A stretch of 64,000 nucleotides of DNA from Saccharothrix sp. NRRL B-16314 (GTDB lineage: Bacteria > Actinomycetota > Actinomycetes > Mycobacteriales > Pseudonocardiaceae). How positions within the stretch are numbered: the first letter of the stretch is position 1; each line of letters starts with the position of its first letter. Under the pieces are notes generated by a model. It saw only the letters and a list, made by a program, of their open reading frames with translations, did no database searches and was not told the origin of the DNA. Shown here piece after piece: positions 8,374 through 17,541 of the stretch. Location of the stretch: assembly GCF_000716595.1 (NCBI RefSeq), contig NZ_JNXC01000009.1, positions 62,001-126,000 of the forward strand, read 5' to 3'. A program made the translations under genes and the position numbers.

Positions 8374-8952
8374 TCACCTCCCACCGACCAGGTCCGCCCC
8401 CGCGTCGCCGTACTTGTACTTGTACCAGGTCACGTCGTAGATGTTCTTGTACTTCCACGTCGCCCAGGTGGAGTAGTAGAACGCGAGGTTGGTGTTGGGG
8501 ATCTCGGCTCTGCCGAAGTAGAAAAGTGGATCGCCGCTTTCGTACGGTCCGATCCCGAAGACGAACGGGCACGGGTAGTTCTGGAAGTAGGGTGCCAGTT
8601 CGTCGAACTTCTCGATGTCGAGGGAGATGTTGCGGAACAGGTTGTGGTAATTGTTGTTGACTTTCCACTCGGTCAGGATGAGCGGTGAATCCCTGCTCGG
8701 ATCGATGACGCCTCCGGCGTTGATCGCGAGATCCACCTTGCGTCTGCCCATCGGGTACTCACGTTTGTAGTGGAAATCCCCGTTGAGGCCTTGCAGGTAG
8801 AGCAGGTAGGTCATGAGCGCCCAGTTCTCGTAGCCGCCGCCTCCTTTGATGACGGCGGCTTGCGAGAAGTAGTAGGCCAGGACGGGCTCGTGGAACATGT
8901 CCAGCATCCGGTCGAAGATCCAGTCCGGGTCGTACGTCCAGGGTTCGGGCAT
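8374..8952 (-). CDS. Hypothetical protein with PD-(D/E)xK nuclease-like pattern
   Basis: A 192-residue protein. The start is set at 8952 (MPEPWTYDPDW) because GGAGGA sits 5 nt upstream; an upstream in-frame start lacks this. I do not recognise the family. The centre has a nuclease-like order: a helix with an acidic residue (GGYENWALMTYLLYLQGL), a strand KVDLAI with Asp, about 20 residues, then LILTEWKV with E-x-K. This matches the D...ExK active site of restriction-type folds. The rest is rich in aromatic residues (FYYSTWATWKYKN). GC is clearly lower than in the adjacent RiPP genes, suggesting transfer. It converges on the RiPP operon. A nuclease role is inference; it could be a non-catalytic fold relative. 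Confidence 0.6.
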   Translation of the reverse strand: MPEPWTYDPDWIFDRMLDMFHEPVLAYYFSQAAVIKGGGGYENWALMTYLLYLQGLNGDFHYKREYPMGRRKVDLAINAGGVIDPSRDSPLILTEWKVNNNYHNLFRNISLDIEKFDELAPYFQNYPCPFVFGIGPYESGDPLFYFGRAEIPNTNLAFYYSTWATWKYKNIYDVTWYKYKYGDAGADLVGGR

Positions 8953-9411
8953 CGACGTCCTCCGTGACGCCACCGGGCGCAACAATGCGACCCGGAACTT
9001 CCAGAAGTGGGTCAGGGTCTCACGCACAACCCGCGTTCGCCTGATGAAGTCCCGACGCGGCGCAGGCCGTCACTCGCGCCACTCGGAAGTGCGTCGCCCG
9101 AATGGCGGGCCAGTGCCGCCGGATGCGCGCGATGTGAAGAATGTCGGTCGGCCACCCGTCCGTCAACCCTGCGTGGCGGTCCCATTTTTGCCGGAGCGCG
9201 CGCTGAAACCGCATTCATGCGGACTGGTGTGGTGTGGTGCTCACTAACATCGGTGATCGCCGGGGGAAGTCGCCCTGCGAGGGAGTCGTCTTACGGTATT
9301 TCCGGATCACGTCGAATGCAAGTGGCCTCCCTGTACGGCCAGGGCGAAGAACTCGGCTCGTTCTTCGACCGCGAGGTGGCCGGGCAATTACCCCTGGCCG
9401 GCTGACGGGTC
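8953..9411. other. Intergenic region without a convincing gene
   Basis: These 459 nt hold short open frames but none with coding-like composition and a ribosome site. A 14-nt near-palindrome, CCGCAT-TC-ATGCGG at 9209-9222, could be an operator. The promoter for the minus-strand gene at 8952 should lie at the left end. Confidence 0.4.
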
Positions 9412-10001
9412 ATGACGGGACCGGAGGAACGCGGCCACGGCGAATCGCACAACGTGGTGAGCGGATCGGCCGAAGACGTCGTCCGGGTCCGTGATGTGAT
9501 CGGGGGCGTGCACTTCCACACCGTTCCGGGCAGCACGCCACCCCGGTGCCGCGACAGCTGCCGGCGAACGTGCGCGGCTTCGTCAACCGCTCCGAAGACC
9601 TCAGGCTGCTCACGCTCACCTCGGCGGAAGCGACCGATCGGGTGGTCGTCTGCGTCGTGGTCGGCACTGCCGGTGTCGGCAAGACATCGCTGGCGCTGCG
9701 CTGGGCGCACCAGTTCGCCGGCGACTTCTCGGACGGCCAGCTACGCGCGCTGGGCGTGCCCGGCAACCTCGTACCGGCCGACCTGGACGCCCGATCGGCG
9801 TTGTTCCGCTCCCTCTTGGCGGGACGCAGATTCCTGATCCTGCTGGACAACGCGGCGTCGCCCACCCGGGCGAGGCCGCTCCTGCCCGGCACCGCCGGTT
9901 GCCGGGTGCTGGTGACCAGTCGCGACAAGCTGGCCGACGCCTCGGACGAGGCGGCAGCCCTCTTCTCCACCTTCGAAGATCCAGACGCCCTCAACCGGTG
10001 A
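9412..10001 (+). pseudogene. Truncated, frameshifted STAND/NB-ARC (AfsR-like) ATPase
   Basis: The first frame begins at 9412 with a segment (NVVSGSAEDVVRVRDVIGG, then VHFHT) typical of the N-terminus of actinobacterial NB-ARC/TPR regulators. It loses sense after about 9530. The homologous sequence resumes in another frame as PRQLPANVRGFVNRSEDL, with Walker A GTAGVGKTS, Walker B FLILLDNAAS and sensor-like CRVLVTSRDKL. It then stops at 10001, where full-length relatives continue for several hundred residues. So it has one frameshift near 9525-9546 and loss of the whole C-terminal part. Its end overlaps the 3' end of the kinase gene on the other strand by 11 nt. Confidence 0.75.
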
Positions 10002-11487
10002 ACCGGCTCACCATCGCGCGCAGCTCGGCCACTCGCGGATGTGCGGGACCAAGGTCCACAAGCAGCGAGCGGACCTGTGCCGCCGCTCTCCGCACGTCGC
10101 CTGCCGATGCCTGCAACTTCGCCACCTCCTGGCGCAGTTCGACAACCTCGTCATGCGTGGCGCCGAGCCGCCGCTGTTGGATTTCCAATACCGGATTCAA
10201 CTGCGCCAGCGCTTCCGGTGCGTGGCCGAGCGCGGCGTGGCAGATCGCGATCTGCAGTCGCCAGTGCAGGACATCCGAGTCGTCGGCAGCCCGCTCGGGC
10301 CCGATCTCGGTGACGAGGAGTTCGTACTGCGTGAGTGCGCCGGCGTAGTCGCCCCCGAGCAGCAGGGTGTTCGCGAGTTGCAGTCGGGCGCCTCGCCGCT
10401 GGGTGCGCGGGTGGTCAATGGCGCCGACTTGCCCGAGAAGGTGCTCCAGCAGCTCCGCTGCCTGGGTGAACCGACCTGCCATGGCCAGTTCGGCCGCCTC
10501 GTCCCGAGTCCCGGCGAAGTCCAAGGCCCGAGGGGCGGCGGGCACTGCCCTGGAGGAGGCGCTGCGGCGGCGTGGGGCGAACGGCCGGCGGTACGGACGG
10601 GTGGGGTCGGACGGTCGTGCCGGTTCGTCGGACGGGTTGCTCGATCGCGGCTTGGGCAGGAACGGCAACAGCCGCTCGTACACCTCGTGCGCATCGGCCG
10701 GACGATCGTCGGGGGCCTTGGCCAGCAGTCGCAGGACCAGTTCCTCGATCTCGGCCGGCGTGTCGTCGCGGTGCGCCCGCAAGGGCGGCGGCGGGTCTTC
10801 CACGTGCTGCCGCATGGCCGGGTAGGTCCCCTCGGCGGTGAACGGCCGGATGCCCGCCAGGAGTTCGTGCAGGATGCAGCCGAGGGAGTACAGGTCGCTG
10901 CGCGGGCTGGGCACGCCGCCGAGCACCTGCTCGGGCGACATGTAAGCCGGGCTGCCGATGGCTTCGCCGGTCGTCGTGAGGCGGGTCAGGTCCGTTTCGA
11001 GCAGCGTCGCGACGCCGAAGTCCAGCACGGTGACCGTGCCATCCGGCTTGATCATCACGTTGCCGGGCTTGAGGTCGCGGTGGACCAACGACACCGTGTG
11101 CGCGGCGGCCAGCACGGACGCGACCTGCGCGGCCACCGCCACCGCCCAGTCCACGGGGACCGGCTGGTGCTGGACGAGGAAATCGCCCAGGTCGATCCCG
11201 GGAACGAGCTGCATCACCAGGTACAGCTCGTTGACCTCCGCCCCGGCGTCGAACACCGCCGGCACGCCCGGGTGCTCCACCCGGGCGGTGAGTCGGGCCT
11301 CGCGCAGGAACCGCTTCGCGAGGGTCGTGTGGTCCGAGCCGAACGGCAGCACGTCGGGGCGCAGCAGCTTGACGGCGACCGGCCGGTCCAGCCGCTTGTC
11401 GTAGCCGGACCACACCTCGCCCATTCCACCGCGCCCGATCGGCGAGGTGAGCTCGTATCGTTCCGCCAGGGTCCGTCGCGCGGTCAT
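9991..11487 (-). CDS. Soluble Ser/Thr protein kinase with TPR-like C-terminus
   Basis: A 498-residue Hanks-type kinase. The N-lobe has GRGGMGEVW (glycine loop) and AVKLL (ATP Lys). The catalytic loop is HRDLKPGNV, the metal motif DFG is in VTVLDFGVATL, and the activation segment ends SPAYMSPEQ, so all key residues are present. A basic, Pro-rich linker (residues about 285-320) leads to a helical TPR-like region (about 325-498). There is no transmembrane helix, unlike PknB-type sensors. ATG lies 3 nt after the HsdR stop, so the kinase is almost certainly co-transcribed with the restriction subunit. It may regulate restriction or act as an added defence component. Confidence 0.88.
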   Translation of the reverse strand: MTARRTLAERYELTSPIGRGGMGEVWSGYDKRLDRPVAVKLLRPDVLPFGSDHTTLAKRFLREARLTARVEHPGVPAVFDAGAEVNELYLVMQLVPGIDLGDFLVQHQPVPVDWAVAVAAQVASVLAAAHTVSLVHRDLKPGNVMIKPDGTVTVLDFGVATLLETDLTRLTTTGEAIGSPAYMSPEQVLGGVPSPRSDLYSLGCILHELLAGIRPFTAEGTYPAMRQHVEDPPPPLRAHRDDTPAEIEELVLRLLAKAPDDRPADAHEVYERLLPFLPKPRSSNPSDEPARPSDPTRPYRRPFAPRRRSASSRAVPAAPRALDFAGTRDEAAELAMAGRFTQAAELLEHLLGQVGAIDHPRTQRRGARLQLANTLLLGGDYAGALTQYELLVTEIGPERAADDSDVLHWRLQIAICHAALGHAPEALAQLNPVLEIQQRRLGATHDEVVELRQEVAKLQASAGDVRRAAAQVRSLLVDLGPAHPRVAELRAMVSRFTG

Positions 11488-11490
11488 GGA

Positions 11491-14400
11491 TCAGGCCACG
11501 TCCCGGCGCAGCGACTCGTAGGCGTAGCGGCGGGCGATGCTCTTCAGCTCCGAGTTGAACTGCGGGTCGTCGGCGAACTTCTGCACCGCCTTGGTGTCGT
11601 TCTCGATCCGTTCGTACAGCTTGTCCTCGAACACCTCGTCGAAGACGTGCCCGAAGTTCTCCTCGTCGTTGGCGAACGCGGCGGCCCGCACCTGCGGTTC
11701 GGCCATCGCCGCTTCCGCCGAGCCGCGCACGATGTCGCTCTCCCCGAGGTTGCTGCCGAACCGCTCGTTGAGCTCGGCGATCAGTTCGGCCAGCGACGCG
11801 ACGGGACGCTCGTGCTGACCACCGCCGCCGTCCCCGGTGAACCCCGGGAGCACCTGCTCACCCTCGGGGTCGAGCGCGAGGTCGTGCTCGCCGGTCTTGC
11901 CGATCCGCAGGTGGGTGAGGTCGACCTGGCCGAGGTCGATGCCAGGGTCCTGTCGGCGCTTCAGCCTCGGCAGGAGCATTTTCCCGTAGACGTAGAGCCG
12001 TTCCAGCGTGCGGTCGGTGAAACCGACGACCTGGGCGAGGAAGCCGTACTTGCGCACGTAGTCGCGCAGCGCCGCCCGGAACTCCTCGGCCCGTTCGGCG
12101 TCGTCGTCGAGCAGCTGCGCGAACCGGTCACGCGCCGGGTCGGTGTGCCGGTACAGCTCCGCGTGCGCGCGGTCCCACTTCGTCTGGTCTCCGGCGTGCT
12201 GCTGCGCCCGCTCGTACTCGGTGGCGAACGCCTCCATCTCCGACTCCACGAGCAGCTGGTGGTCCATCACCGCCCGCTGCGCGTCGTAGATCAGGTTCGG
12301 GTCGGTCGGGGTGGTGATCGTCGCTTCGAAGAACGGCCGGAACGCCTGCTGGACGTCCTCGGCCTCGTTGGCGAAGTCGAGGACGAACAGGTCGTCCTGC
12401 CCCTTGCGCGGGTGGGTGCGGTTGAGCCGCGACAGGGTCTGCACCGCCGCCACGCCCTTGAGCGACTTGTCGACGTACATCGTGGTCAGCAGCGGCTGGT
12501 CGAACCCGGTCTGGTACTTCTCCGCGACCACGAGGAGGCGGTACTCGGGCTTGGGGTTGGCCGCCGCGTTCTCGTCGTCGGCGCGGGTGTAGGCGAACGC
12601 CTTGGGCAGCGCCGCCTCGCTGAAGCCGTTCATCGAGTGCTCGGTGACGGTGTCGGAGTCGAGGTTGTCCACCTTCACCTCGCCCGAGAACGCGACGAGC
12701 GCGCCGCAGCCCTCGTAACCGCGCATGTCGACGTAGTCCCGGATCTTGCGGAACAGCTTCACCGCGTGCTCGCGGGAGCGCGTCACCACCATCGCCTTGG
12801 CCCGACCGCCCAACCGGCCGCGGGTGTGCTTGATGAAGTGCTCCACGATGAGTTCGGCGCGCTGCTCCAGGCTGGCCGGGCTCAGCACCGCGAACCGCGC
12901 CAGGGCGGCGCCGGCCTTGCGCTCGTCGACCTCGCGGCCGTCGTCCCCTCCGGTGAGCCGCCAGTAGGTCTTGTAGGTGACGTAGTTGCGCAGCACGTCG
13001 AGGATGAAGCCCTCGTCGATGGCTTGGCGCATGGAGTAGATGTGGAACGGGCGCACGGTGTCGCCCGTCCGCACCCCGAACAGCTCCAGCGTCTTGGGCT
13101 TGGGGGTCGCGGTGAACGCGAAGTAGGACAGGGTCTCGTGCCGTCCGCGCGCGAGCGCCGCCGCCGTGAGCGGGTCGTGGTCCTCGTCGATGTCGTCGCT
13201 GCCGAGCTTGGTCAGCACCCGCTTGAGCGCGGCGGCCGACTCGCCGGACTGGGACGAGTGCGCCTCGTCGACAATGATCGCGAACCGCTTCCCGCGCAGG
13301 CCGTCGGCCTTCTCCAGCACGAACGGGAAGGTCTGGAGGGTGACGATCAGGATCTTGGTCGTCTCGCCCGCCAGCGCCGTGCCGACCTGCTCGGACTTCG
13401 AGCCCTCCGCCTTGTCGCTGATCTTGGCGACCACGCCCGCGCGGTGCTCGAACTGGTAGATCGTGTCCTGGAGCTGCCGGTCCAGCACCGACCGGTCGGT
13501 GATCACGACGACCTTGTCGAAGACCTGTTCGTTGTCCGCCCCGTGCAGGTTGGACAACCGGTGGGCGAGCCACGCGATGGTGTTCGACTTGCCGGAGCCG
13601 GCCGAGTGCTGCACCAGGTAGTTGTGCCCGGAGCCGTGCCTGGCGGCGTGTTCGACGAGGCTGCGCACGGCGTGCCACTGGTGGTAGCGGGGGAAGATCA
13701 GGTTCCGGGCGTGCGGGCCGGGCTTGCGGCCACCGCGCAGCGGCTCGCCCTCGCTCAGGTGCACGAAGCGGCGGATGACGTCGAGCCACGCCTCCGGCTG
13801 CCACACCTCGTCCCACAGGTAGGAGGTCCGGTAGCGACCGGGCTCCGCGGGCGGGTTGCCCGCGCCGCCGTCCTCGCCGGGGCCTTCCGAGCCGGTGTTG
13901 AAGGGCAGGAAGCGCGTCTTCTCGCCGGCGAGGCGCGTGGTGAGGAACACCAGGTCGGGGTCGACCGCGAAGTGCACCAGGGTGCGCCTGGCGAACAGCG
14001 GTTCGCGCTGGTCGCGGTCCCGGCGGTACTGCTCCTTCGCGTGCTCGACGTTCTGCCCGGTGAGCGGGTTCTTCAGCTCGGCGGTGGCGACCGGGACACC
14101 GTTGACGAACAGCGCCAGGTCGAGTTCCTTGCCGCGGTCCCGCTCGGAGTATGCGAGTTGCCGGGTCACCGACAGCCGGTTCTGCTCGTAGCGGACCAGG
14201 GCGTCGTCGGCGAGCGTGTGCGCGGGGCGGAAGTAGGCGAGCCGGACCAGGTGCCCCCGGTCACGCACGCCGTGCCGCAGCACGTCCACCGCGCCACGCT
14301 TGTCGATCTCCTTGGCGACGTGGCGGGCGAACTGCTGCCGCGCCTCGCCGAGGCTGTCGCCGTAGTGCACCTTGAGCTGGTTCCACACGTCCGCCTGCGT

Positions 14401-14541
14401 CGCGTTGACGAAGGCGGCCAGCTGCTCGGTGTCCAGACCGAGTTCCCGGTCGTAGTCGTCGCGCCGCCCCCGCTCCCACCCGGCAGCGATCAGGGACGCC
14501 TCGATGGCATCCTCGAACGCCCGCTCCGTGTGCACGCCCAT
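11491..14541 (-). CDS. hsdR: Type I restriction enzyme, HsdR (motor/nuclease) subunit
   Basis: A 1016-residue HsdR. I place the start at 14541 (MGVHTERAFEDAIE) because GGGGAGGAA lies 7 nt upstream; a start 17 codons earlier lacks such a site. The N-terminal nuclease domain has D in ELDLALFVN and ExK in TAELKN. The SF2 motor follows with Walker A HSAGSGKSN, DEAH box (VDEAHSSQ) and the helicase C half containing QTLSRLNRTHP. It cleaves DNA after ATP-driven translocation when complexed with HsdM/HsdS. No hsdM or hsdS is adjacent; the only set lies 4.6 kb upstream on the same strand. The kinase gene follows after 3 nt. Confidence 0.93.
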   Translation of the reverse strand: MGVHTERAFEDAIEASLIAAGWERGRRDDYDRELGLDTEQLAAFVNATQADVWNQLKVHYGDSLGEARQQFARHVAKEIDKRGAVDVLRHGVRDRGHLVRLAYFRPAHTLADDALVRYEQNRLSVTRQLAYSERDRGKELDLALFVNGVPVATAELKNPLTGQNVEHAKEQYRRDRDQREPLFARRTLVHFAVDPDLVFLTTRLAGEKTRFLPFNTGSEGPGEDGGAGNPPAEPGRYRTSYLWDEVWQPEAWLDVIRRFVHLSEGEPLRGGRKPGPHARNLIFPRYHQWHAVRSLVEHAARHGSGHNYLVQHSAGSGKSNTIAWLAHRLSNLHGADNEQVFDKVVVITDRSVLDRQLQDTIYQFEHRAGVVAKISDKAEGSKSEQVGTALAGETTKILIVTLQTFPFVLEKADGLRGKRFAIIVDEAHSSQSGESAAALKRVLTKLGSDDIDEDHDPLTAAALARGRHETLSYFAFTATPKPKTLELFGVRTGDTVRPFHIYSMRQAIDEGFILDVLRNYVTYKTYWRLTGGDDGREVDERKAGAALARFAVLSPASLEQRAELIVEHFIKHTRGRLGGRAKAMVVTRSREHAVKLFRKIRDYVDMRGYEGCGALVAFSGEVKVDNLDSDTVTEHSMNGFSEAALPKAFAYTRADDENAAANPKPEYRLLVVAEKYQTGFDQPLLTTMYVDKSLKGVAAVQTLSRLNRTHPRKGQDDLFVLDFANEAEDVQQAFRPFFEATITTPTDPNLIYDAQRAVMDHQLLVESEMEAFATEYERAQQHAGDQTKWDRAHAELYRHTDPARDRFAQLLDDDAERAEEFRAALRDYVRKYGFLAQVVGFTDRTLERLYVYGKMLLPRLKRRQDPGIDLGQVDLTHLRIGKTGEHDLALDPEGEQVLPGFTGDGGGGQHERPVASLAELIAELNERFGSNLGESDIVRGSAEAAMAEPQVRAAAFANDEENFGHVFDEVFEDKLYERIENDTKAVQKFADDPQFNSELKSIARRYAYESLRRDVA

Positions 14542-14687
14542 GCGCACTTCCTCCCCGGTGGTGACGGCCATTGCCGGCCCATCGGGTCCCATTGTCGGGG
14601 TGCCGACCGACGGGCCGCGAACCGCACGTCACAACACGTCGCACCCGGACGCCTCCGCGTTACGGGCGGACCGGTGCGATGTGGGTG

Positions 14688-15872
14688 TCAGGCCGCGATG
14701 GGCATCGGTGGTCGGTGGAGGAGGTTCTGCCGAGGCCTTTGGGCCGGGTCGACGTGACGCGGCGGAATGAACGTCGGCACGCCGCCGGTCATGACGATTC
14801 GCCACCGCGAGTGGTGGATGAGGGAGTGGTGGGTGCGGCACAGCAGGGTCAGTTTGTCCAAGTCCGTGGTGCCTCCGTCGGCCCAGAATGTGACGTGGTG
14901 CGCGTCACACCACTTCGGTGGCCGGGTGCATGATGGGAAGGCACATCCCCGGTCGCGGGCGTGCAGTGCCTTGCGCTGCGCGACACTCACCGTCCGCTTG
15001 GTCCGCCCCAGGTCCAGCACCTCGGACCCGCCACCCATCACCACCGGGATCACTTTCGCGTCGCACGCGATCCGCCGAGCCTGAGCCGCACTCACGTAAC
15101 GGTCACCGTCCAGCACCGCATGCCCCACCCCGCGCCGCAACGTCTCGAGATCCACCGTCACGCTGATGTGCGGGCGTTCCCCGGCCTCCGACGGCAGATC
15201 CCCCGACCGCGACGCCAGCGACACGATGTCGGCGAACGCCTCACCGAACCGGTGCGCCCGGTCCTTCGGCCCCTCCGGCCGAGGCGTCGCCAACGGCTCC
15301 AGCATCGCGGTGAACCGCGCCCCCGTCTCCGCCGACACCTCACCCCAGAACTCCACCCGCCCACCCGGCAGATCCCGCACGTACAGCACGTCCGCCGACT
15401 CCGCCGCAGGCTCGTGCAACTCGTCCACCGAGTCCTGCGCGATCCGGTCCCGGATGCGGTCGGCGAGCTGCCGGACCACCTTCGGCTCCACCGACCCGGC
15501 CGCCTCGACCAGGATTTCCTCAGACCAGTCCGGCAACTTCAGTGTCGTGAACGCCCGCGTCAACTCCCGCAGATGACCGTCCGACAAGTCCCCTTCCGCC
15601 AAACCGGCCCCGGCGACCCGGTGCAAGGGCGGCAACGACTGCCCGATGGGCGTGGTCGACGGCAGGAACAACTCCACCTGCACGACCCACTGCTTCACCT
15701 CCACCGGATTCGCCCGCACCAACCGCCGGTACGCATCCAGGTCGTAGCCGCACCGCAACACCTGCGCCAACAGCTCCAACCGCCGCCGGTGCAACGCCCG
15801 CGCGGACGCCTCGACCGCCGCGACGGCGGTGAACACGTCGTCCTCGGTCAGCAGCACAGGCGAAACATCCAT
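14688..15872 (-). CDS. HNH endonuclease of the DUF222 (13E12 repeat) family
   Basis: A 394-residue protein with an N-terminal ~290-residue DUF222 helical domain and a C-terminal HNH motif. The zinc-type Cys pattern is CAFPSCTRP, the catalytic CDAHHVTFWADGG follows, then LTLLCRTHHSLIH. These genes are abundant, often multicopy, in actinobacteria and behave like selfish or phage-linked nucleases; their cellular role is poorly known. It sits inside the otherwise restriction-modification region, between hsdR and hsdMS, and may be an insertion that separated them. Confidence 0.9.
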   Translation of the reverse strand: MDVSPVLLTEDDVFTAVAAVEASARALHRRRLELLAQVLRCGYDLDAYRRLVRANPVEVKQWVVQVELFLPSTTPIGQSLPPLHRVAGAGLAEGDLSDGHLRELTRAFTTLKLPDWSEEILVEAAGSVEPKVVRQLADRIRDRIAQDSVDELHEPAAESADVLYVRDLPGGRVEFWGEVSAETGARFTAMLEPLATPRPEGPKDRAHRFGEAFADIVSLASRSGDLPSEAGERPHISVTVDLETLRRGVGHAVLDGDRYVSAAQARRIACDAKVIPVVMGGGSEVLDLGRTKRTVSVAQRKALHARDRGCAFPSCTRPPKWCDAHHVTFWADGGTTDLDKLTLLCRTHHSLIHHSRWRIVMTGGVPTFIPPRHVDPAQRPRQNLLHRPPMPIAA

Positions 15873-16342
15873 ACCCCCAAACTAATCGAACAACCATTCG
15901 CAGTTCATCACTCGACCAGGTACAACGCCCGACCACCATCGACCGCGCACCGCGATCGATCCCGCACGGACGAGGGATTCCGCCCGGCAACCGTGGGATT
16001 TTCGTTGGAACATAGACGCTGCGGTGCGTGCTCGCACACCTTCTCCTTGCACCGCAGGGATTTTTCCCCGGCTTTGCGGCTCGCCACCGGGAAGCTGTGG
16101 TGATCAGGTGCAGGCCACGCGCCGCGCCCCTGGTGCTCACGCGATCACGGGAAGTCGCTCGACTGCCGCGCCGAGCTGCCGACCAGGCGCGGTGACCGCG
16201 CCGACCAGGGCTCGAGTGTCCTACGACCCGGCCCTGCGCCCCCGTCATGCCTCCCGCACGGTCGTCGGCGCGTTCACCACACGCTGTCGGGATCGCAGGA
16301 GGCGTTCCAGGTACTCCTGCCAAAGCTTCTCTTCCACCGGGA
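15873..16342. other. Intergenic region, nothing recognised
   Basis: 470 nt without a supported gene or repeat. The right part (from about 16180) lies downstream of the minus-strand regulator. The left end should carry the promoter of the HNH gene. Confidence 0.4.
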
Positions 16343-16939
16343 TCAGGCGGGGTACGTGGTGCCCGTGAACTCGGCCAGCTCTTCGAACAGCCTGTCGGCG
16401 GCCAGCAGGTGCGCTTGTTCCTCGGTGAAGTGCGCCGCGTGCACGTAGGGGTAGAGGACGACCGCCAAGCCGGCGGGCAGGCGGAAGCGGGTCAGCGGGT
16501 GGTGCTCGATGCCGGGGTACAGGCCTGCACCGCGCCGGATCAGGCGCACGGCGACGTCGTGCCGGTAGACAACGGCGTCTTCCAGCACGTAGGCGGTGCA
16601 GCGGTCCGGTCCGAGCCGTTCGAGGGCGGGGTGGATGCCCAACGGTGCGAAGATGTCGATTCGGTTCGCGTTGCGGCACAACGCGTTGACGACGCCGGTG
16701 GCCAGGGTGCCCCACGGGCACCGCACCTCCGGCTCCGGCGACGCGAGGTCCGGGAGGCGGGCGCTGACACCGCCCTCCTGGCGCCGCACCGTGTCGGGTT
16801 CCTGGCCGACGAGGGCGGCGAACTCGGGCACGGTCAATCCGGCGGCCTCACGGACGCGGCGCAGTTCGGCGCCGAGCAGGCGGCTGCGCAGCGTCGGCCC
16901 GGGAACCGAAGTCGGCGGCTGATCGTCGGGGCTGGTCAT
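16343..16939 (-). CDS. Helix-turn-helix protein with unassigned effector-like C-terminus
   Basis: About 198 residues. Two ATGs compete; 16939 is preferred because AAGGAG lies 8 nt upstream, whereas 16945 leaves only 3. Residues about 18-50 (LLGAELRRVREAAGLTVPEFAALVGQEPDTVRRQEGG) form an XRE-type HTH. The rest (ALCRNANRIDIFAPLGIHPALERLGPD... YPYVHAAHFTEEQ) resembles the C-terminal half of some regulatory or PLD-like sensor domains found behind actinobacterial XRE domains, but I do not name a family. No DUF397 partner is adjacent. Confidence 0.7.
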   Translation of the reverse strand: MTSPDDQPPTSVPGPTLRSRLLGAELRRVREAAGLTVPEFAALVGQEPDTVRRQEGGVSARLPDLASPEPEVRCPWGTLATGVVNALCRNANRIDIFAPLGIHPALERLGPDRCTAYVLEDAVVYRHDVAVRLIRRGAGLYPGIEHHPLTRFRLPAGLAVVLYPYVHAAHFTEEQAHLLAADRLFEELAEFTGTTYPA

Positions 16940-17078
16940 GTCCATTGCTCCTTCGTGCGTTCCATTGGTTCACAGGGGTGGGCGAGGGGACGGCAGGGGT
17001 GCGGAGGTCCTGCCAACCCCGGTGACCGGCCCGATCCGCGCTCCGCGCCCACGGCTCGGCTTCCCCCGGGCACGGCGG

Positions 17079-17348
17079 TCACCTGGCGTCCTCGACCGCG
17101 CCGGCGGGCACGCCACCGGACACCAGCACGGTCAGGTCGGAGGTCGACACCATCAGCGACTGGCCCGTCCCGTCGATCAGCACCGGGAACGCGCACGACT
17201 TCCAGCAACCCTCGTACGGCTGCACGGTGCCCCGGCGTCCGTCGCGCATCAGCACGCGTGTCCCGGGTCGGGGCCGTCCACCCGTGCCCGTGTCGTGGTC
17301 GTCCCACCACGTCGACGCGTCGCCGCCAACCCGAGGCCGGATGCTCAT
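17079..17348 (-). CDS. Small hypothetical protein
   Basis: 89 residues from ATG at 17348 (MSIRPRVGGDASTWWDDHD). The central part (RPGTRVLMRDGRRGTVQPYE, then CAFPVLIDGTGQSLMVSTSDLTVL) looks like a small beta-barrel (SH3- or KOW-like) of the kind found in short actinobacterial accessory proteins. The ribosome site is weak (GGGCGGGG). Function unknown. The coding-like composition of the second half supports a gene, but an annotation artefact is possible. Confidence 0.5.
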   Translation of the reverse strand: MSIRPRVGGDASTWWDDHDTGTGGRPRPGTRVLMRDGRRGTVQPYEGCWKSCAFPVLIDGTGQSLMVSTSDLTVLVSGGVPAGAVEDAR

Positions 17349-17541
17349 GATCGCCCCGCCCGGCTCGGCACGTCCGGTGCCGTCGGTGTTCCCGGACAGC
17401 GCGCGCACGGGCCGATTCGACCGCTGATCGTCCTGTGCGGTGAGCCCATCGCCAAGCACTGCAACACAAGCAGCCCGCCTGAAGCGCAGGCACAGCACGT
17501 ACTCGGGGGAGTGCCAGTCTTAGGCCGCACACCCGGTCGCA

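Noticed and set aside
8953..9027. Longer start of the D...ExK gene (MRETLTHFWKFRVAL...)
   Set aside because: No ribosome site; GGAGGA lies 5 nt before the internal ATG at 8952.
9007..9405. Plus-strand open frame upstream of the STAND remnant
   Set aside because: Arg/Ser-rich, no domain and no clear site; only the last ~30 residues look mildly protein-like.
12128..13816. Long Arg/Pro-rich minus-strand frame inside hsdR
   Set aside because: Out-of-frame shadow of a high-GC gene; composition is non-natural.
10039..14757. 1572-codon plus-strand frame opposite the kinase and hsdR
   Set aside because: Antisense shadow created by high-GC codon bias; all motifs belong to the minus-strand genes.
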